Source of the DNA: Ciborinia camelliae
Lineage: Eukaryota > Ascomycota > Leotiomycetes > Helotiales > Sclerotiniaceae
Reading direction: 5' to 3'
Length of the DNA: 64,000 bases
NCBI GenBank assembly: GCA_025890175.1
Contig: JANPYM010000008.1
Location: 1,651,650-1,715,649 of the forward strand
Under the pieces are notes generated by a model. That model was given only the letters and a program-made list of their open reading frames with translations, was not told where the DNA came from and ran no database searches. Shown here one piece after another: positions 59,659 through 64,000 of this stretch. The position numbers and the translations under genes were made by a program. Position 1 is the stretch's first letter. Every line of letters begins with the position of its first letter.

Positions 59659-60589
59659 CTACATATTCCTCCCTCCCGTAACCATAATAACCTGCCCCGT
59701 CACATATCCAAACAAAGGACTCGCCACCGCCAAAATGCTCCTCGCCGCTTCCCCAGCCGTCCCCGCCCTCCTTAGAGGAATATCCAAATTCGCATCCTTG
59801 CCCTGACTCCCCTGTCCCTTCGGTATCCCAAGAGCAATTTTCTCTCCATCCGGCGTCGTCACAAAAGCGCCCTCTTCCTTCGCAGCCGTTAATCTCGTCA
59901 GTATATGTCCAAACGCTATACTGTTACATCGAACCCCAAACTTTGGACCCCATTCCTTCGCAATCACTTTCGTGAGTCCGTTGATCCCCGATTTTGCAAC
60001 TCCGTAATTCGCCTGTCCGGCATTACCGTGAACGCCGGATGTAGAGGATATATTGATGATGCAGCGGGGTTCGCCGTCTGTAACGCGGAAATAGGGAGCG
60101 GCTTCGCGGATGAGTTTGAAGGGAGCGGTGTTATGAAGGGCGAGAATATTTTCCCATTGTTTATCGGTCATTTTGTGGATTACGCCGTCCCAAGTATATC
60201 CGGCATTATTTACTATGATATGTATTTTTCCGTTCCCGAACTCTGCGGCTTTCTTTACGAGGACCTTGAGATACTCGGAATCGAGCATGTCACCGGGGAC
60301 TGCTATCGCGCGACCGCTTTCTGCGGAATTGATTTCGTCGGCGACGGATTTTGCTTTGGCTGAGATGGGGATTGGATCAGTAACGATGCTCATGAAACTA
60401 AGAAAAGGCGGAATGATACTAACAGCCATCAATGTCTGATATAATCACTAAAGCTCCTTCATTTGCGAAGAGTTTCGCAGTTTCCGCGCCGATACCTTGG
60501 CCAGACCCGGTAATAATAGCTACTTGACCAGCAAGCATCCCCTTGGGGTAATTGAGATGGCCCGCAATTTGGGCTATACGAGAAGTCAT
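59659..60589 (-). CDS. Short-chain dehydrogenase/reductase, 3-oxoacyl-ACP reductase (FabG)-like
   Basis: Two exons on the minus strand: 60589-60424 and 60359-59659 (intron 64 nt), 288 residues. The junction restores [15 protein letters not shown]. The cofactor motif is TGSGQGIG (27-34), then NNAG (106-109), the catalytic Ser in NISS (about 161) and YGVAK (Tyr174, Lys178): a complete classical SDR active site. The C terminus [12 protein letters not shown] is the usual FabG-like ending. Classical SDRs of this type reduce 3-oxoacyl thioesters or oxidise hydroxyacyl-CoA, sometimes in peroxisomes or mitochondria; the substrate is unknown here. The end ...GRNM is not a peroxisomal PTS1. Confidence 0.9.
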
Positions 60590-61133
60590 TTTGCAGTCAT
60601 CAGATGAGTTATGAGTACAGAATGAGAAGCAGAGGAAGAGAAAAAAAATGAGCGTGAGGATGGATGTTTATGAGAGTTGAGTTGATTGTTTTAAGGCGGG
60701 GAGATAACCTTGGAAAGCTTCCCCGGATTTTTCATTGCCGGACCGAGGCTTGTTTCTATTTTTGGATTCAAGGTACAAAATTACCTAACTAGTGGACGAA
60801 ATGCTCCTTCGCAACTTGGACACTTCAAATTGATGTTTGTCATCGCTCTGATTCCCTGGATATAGTAGGTATCATCTTGTAAGTAATTTCCTCGTTCTAG
60901 TGTATATAAGACTTATTCCTATGATGTGACGACTCTTTTGCCGCCTCTAGTGCCATGCTGCATCGTCTTCTGTACATACAGCTTCTATGAGAAGCCAACT
61001 TTGCCGCGTCTAAATCATACCCGCCCATTAGGCCTTGATGATGATCCGAAGAATTCATTTGGAGGTGATAAAGATCCCCAGTAAGATCTCAATCAACAAA
61101 TCCCGCAATCTCACGTTCTCAAAGCTTCGCTAT
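60590..61133. other. Intergenic spacer between SDR and PAQR genes
   Basis: Promoter of the SDR gene and 3' end of the PAQR gene; nothing else seen. Confidence 0.5.
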
Positions 61134-62174
61134 TCAGCATTTCGGTCCAAGACCGTTATGATGATAATCAAATCCTATTGTCAAACCATATAAATGGGAA
61201 GCAGCGGCTGCAAGAACGAGCATATGAAATATCTGATGAGAACTTCCCCATATATCATAAGAGCCTGGTGATGACCGTTCGGGCCATCGTGCCTAATAGC
61301 AATATCAGACAACCAATTTTGGAAAACAAGTTGGAAAGCCTACCGCGTATAATGAAGCACCTAGAATGTAGAGAAATCCTTGGAATAGCAACCAAATCAA
61401 GCCCGCTCGTTCACGCATCTCATGGAACCCATAAAGTTGTATCCCGTGTAGTATTGGGATGACTGCCCCGCAAAGCGCCAGAGCCACAAAGATACCTGCT
61501 CGATAAGGTCTCCAAGCAGGAGTTCTGAATCTTTCAAGCATGACTACCACTGCACAGAACCCTCCAAGTACACCCGTCTGAAAAGATCATCAGCCAAATG
61601 AAAGATTGAACCATACAAAAAGACTTACAACTGTGGTGTAAAACTCGAACAGATGTGGATGACAGTACAAACCATAATAGATTCCTGGAATGATACTTCC
61701 GGTAATCAGGAAAACAATCCCCAAATAGTCCAACTTGTTGCCAAACTTTGCAACAGTGGGAGAATGATTAGAAATGGTATGATAAGTTCCTGACATCCCA
61801 AGACATAACGCAGCTCCAGCAAAGAAACAACTGAATGCTAGAACATCTGCGGTTTCCGCAGATGAATATCTAGGTTTGATGATTGCATACAAGAGATATC
61901 CCGAAACTGTGAACACTACGGCCCCGATCAAGTGAGAATAGATATTGACTGATTCATTGTGGATGTAGCCGAGGGATGCGAATGACTTTTGGAAGGACGA
62001 TGTTGCAGGGCGATAGCCGGATTTAATGTAGTGATTGTCTTGTTGCCAGGAGGGAAGATCGTCCCAGAGAACGGTAAGAGCATGCTCGACTTTCCTTTCA
62101 ATGTTTTTGGCTGCTTCGGAAAGGAGTTCTGTGGTTGATGTACTAGTTGAGGGTCTTCGTTGACGAGTGGACAT
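61134..62174 (-). CDS. PAQR-family (adiponectin receptor/haemolysin III-like, Izh-type) membrane protein
   Basis: Three exons on the minus strand: 62174-61629, 61577-61344 and 61292-61134, for 312 residues; introns of 51 nt each, all phase 0. After a cytosolic, Ser/Thr-rich N terminus and GYRPATSSFQKSF, the helices carry the conserved NIYSHLIG, SGTYHT...NHS and KLDYLGIV motifs. The last exon supplies WGSSHQIFHMLVLAAAASH, the H-x3-H zinc site, without which the family signature would be missing. Yeast Izh proteins act in zinc, sterol and lipid homeostasis; PAQRs can be ceramidase-like. Function here is inferred. Divergent from the CSN8-domain gene. Confidence 0.92.
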
Positions 62175-62524
62175 ATCGGCGCATGCGACTGGGCTTGTGC
62201 TCGCGATATCTTGGAAACGAAATATGGAACCAGTCGAATCACAAGCAATGAAGTAAATAGTAAATTTGAAAAAGAGAGAAAGATATCATTTTGATGGATG
62301 AAATATCAGATGATAATAACTAGTGAAGTCATACCAGATTCATCAAAAATAATGTTGGGAGTTCTTTCTTAAAGCAGCAATTGCTGATGAGGGGCATTGA
62401 AGCGAAACCGAGACGATGTTCATTTTGCTCCACGCATTTGAATCACAAACATCACACCTAACAAGAATCACTGTCGACATTTGTTCTCCTATTCGATGTC
62501 GGCCAAAGGGGGTCGGAACTCATC
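62175..62524. promoter_or_regulatory. Bidirectional promoter region, PAQR / CSN8-domain gene
   Basis: 350 bp between two divergent start codons; no other content seen. Confidence 0.5.
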
Positions 62525-63438
62525 ATGGAGTCGGCTGAAGCCTGTCAGTCAGGATATATTCGAGGAGATGGGCTTGAGATCCAAAGGAGACAATCAGTAG
62601 GTCGCTGAGCCACTCTTATCTTCCTCATTCATTCACTTACTACCCCGCAAGGCTTCTTGACTATAAAACCCAGGAACATTTTTACAGCCAGATAGTCGAA
62701 CGGTACTTGCAATTCGCAGCTGATGCTCGCCGAGGAGACGAATTAAACCGAAAACTTGCACGTCTGAATATTTCACAAGAAAATGGGAATCGCAATCCTG
62801 CACAGGCAGTGCCAAACCCCGCAGACCTGACTAGAGGTAGAGACGATGCAAATAAACTAGATGGTATAACAATGGGGATGAGGAAACTTCGAGAAGGAAT
62901 TGTTGCATCGAAGAGAATAGACGATTTCTCAATCCAAGCATACATATTTTGCATACGCTTGTCAATATTGTTGAAGCACTGGGAATCATACCATGGAGCG
63001 ATGCACCATTTACTCCAAGTGATGCACCCGCGGCATCCTCTATCAAGCACCGAGCTCCAAGAATTTGCTGGATATCAAGTGCTAGACCTGGCTTGTAGAC
63101 AACGAGATCTGGCAAAGGCATACACCACCAAACTTAAATTCGGGCTACGAGACTCAAAAGTCGACGATCTATTAAGGGCTATGGCTCATGACAATTACTT
63201 TTTATTTTGGAGAGTGAAGAGGGGGGTTGATGGGTACAAGGCAAAAATTATGGAATTTGCGGGGGAGGAAATGAAGCTGCATGCTTTGAAGTCAATCGGG
63301 AAGACATATCTCAGTATCGATTTAGCTTTCCTGGAGCAAGTTACCGATACCAGTTGGCCCACTTTGATTGAGACTTATAACGTGGGATGGCAATTGGAGG
63401 GGACGAAGATTGTTATTCGAAAGCCGAAACCTCGTTGA
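62525..63438 (+). CDS. CSN8/PSMD8/EIF3K-domain protein
   Basis: Two exons, 62525-62596 and 62674-63438 (intron 77 nt), 278 residues. The ATG at 62525 is the one that joins in frame (GLEIQRRQS then EHFYSQIVERY); an ATG at 62497 runs into a stop. The core, SIQAYIFCIRLSILLKHWESY through EFAGYQVLDLACRQRDLAKAY and MAHDNYFLFWRVKRGVDGYKAKIM, is the helical repeat and winged-helix part of the CSN8/PSD8/EIF3K family, seen in proteasome lid, COP9 signalosome and eIF3 subunits. It ends with a basic strand (IVIRKPKPR). Which complex, if any, it joins is undecided; its length is not diagnostic. Confidence 0.8.
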
Positions 63439-64000
63439 AAGGACGGATACCAGTACGATATTATTATCTTTATTCAATTTTTATACCATTCGAGGTCATA
63501 TTTCTATAGGTATGTTAATCTGCCACAAGCATAGGCGATGGTTAATCTCTAATTGCTTAGATCACGGAGTTGATTTTGGTCACATCATGACTATTGATGA
63601 AATTACATCATCAGCATGAACCGCACATTTAAGCATCCTCATGCAGTATATGTGTTGATCATTGTGTTGGGTGTGTATGCTGCCATCGCCCTCCCGGATC
63701 ATACTCTTCAACGGCTACAGTGGATTCTGGCCGTTATTGTCTTCACATCACATCAGAAACTTACTATGGACGATATCAGTACCGATGCGTTCTTAGTCTA
63801 GCTATCGATCACAGACTATGGATTATGATACTAATATGATGTTGATGTGAAATACTTCGCATTCCTACATTATGAGGGGGTATAAGCGAAGTCTCTCGGT
63901 GGGAATGTTCCTAAGGAAGAAGCATCGTGGACCGTCATACGAAGCCGTTGGACTTGATAGATATTTGAGAAATACAACATCACTATTACAAGACGAAAGG
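63439..64000. other. 3' region of the CSN8-domain gene to window end
   Basis: A 61-codon ATG frame at 63616-63801 (+) has one hydrophobic segment (YVLIIVLGVYAAIAL) but no recognised family; it could be a small membrane protein or chance. Nothing else seen. Confidence 0.3.

Overview
The window looks like nuclear DNA of a filamentous ascomycete (Pezizomycotina). The spliced genes have short introns (about 48-100 nt) with GTANGT-type donors. The gene set is typical of such fungi: a fungal annexin with a PQGY-rich head, a Prp4 kinase, a Ran1-like kinase, a PAQR protein and a TMA7 homologue. Long AT-rich spacers carry taggtaggtacc-type microsatellites. A leotiomycete of the Botrytis/Sclerotinia type is my best guess; it rests on general appearance, not on a marker gene.

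Layout. 0.1-14.8 kb is gene-dense: a zinc alcohol dehydrogenase (-) divergent from a metallo-beta-lactamase-fold lactonase-like gene (+), an S6K-like AGC kinase, a Rossmann-fold protein, the N-terminal relic of an MFS transporter, an APC-family permease and a secreted trypsin (-). 14.8-19.2 kb is a low-complexity spacer. 19.2-32.5 kb holds a 1002-aa protein with twin C2HC zinc fingers (-), an annexin (-), a candidate nucleotidyltransferase (+), and a divergent pair, TMA7 (-) and Prp4 kinase (+). 32.5-45.4 kb is gene-poor, with an N gap that looks like an assembly artefact, a 23-copy 14-bp minisatellite, diverged LTR-like fragments and tandem duplications. A Ran1-like kinase lies at 45.5-47.1 kb. 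A second gene-poor stretch (47.1-54.8 kb) contains a clear pogo/Fot1-type MITE, two perfect palindromes and another LTR-like fragment. 54.8-56.6 kb is a lineage-specific disordered protein behind an unusually long ATG-free leader. 56.6-59.6 kb is repetitive. 59.6-63.4 kb is ordinary again: SDR reductase (-), PAQR/haemolysin III-like receptor (-) and a CSN8/PSMD8/EIF3K-domain protein (+).

There is no obvious biosynthetic cluster and no tRNA, rRNA or CRISPR. Most genes are unrelated housekeeping or signalling genes; three serine/threonine kinases with different roles occur in one window. All spliced models were built by hand, and every one closes in frame from ATG to stop. The most unusual signals are the twin zinc finger with two identically placed introns, the uORF whose stop overlaps the AGC-kinase start codon, and the 777-nt ATG-free duplicated leader. 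The MITE with subterminal TATACCGG motifs, and the TMA7 gene with a 10-nt first exon and a GC-AG intron, also stand out.
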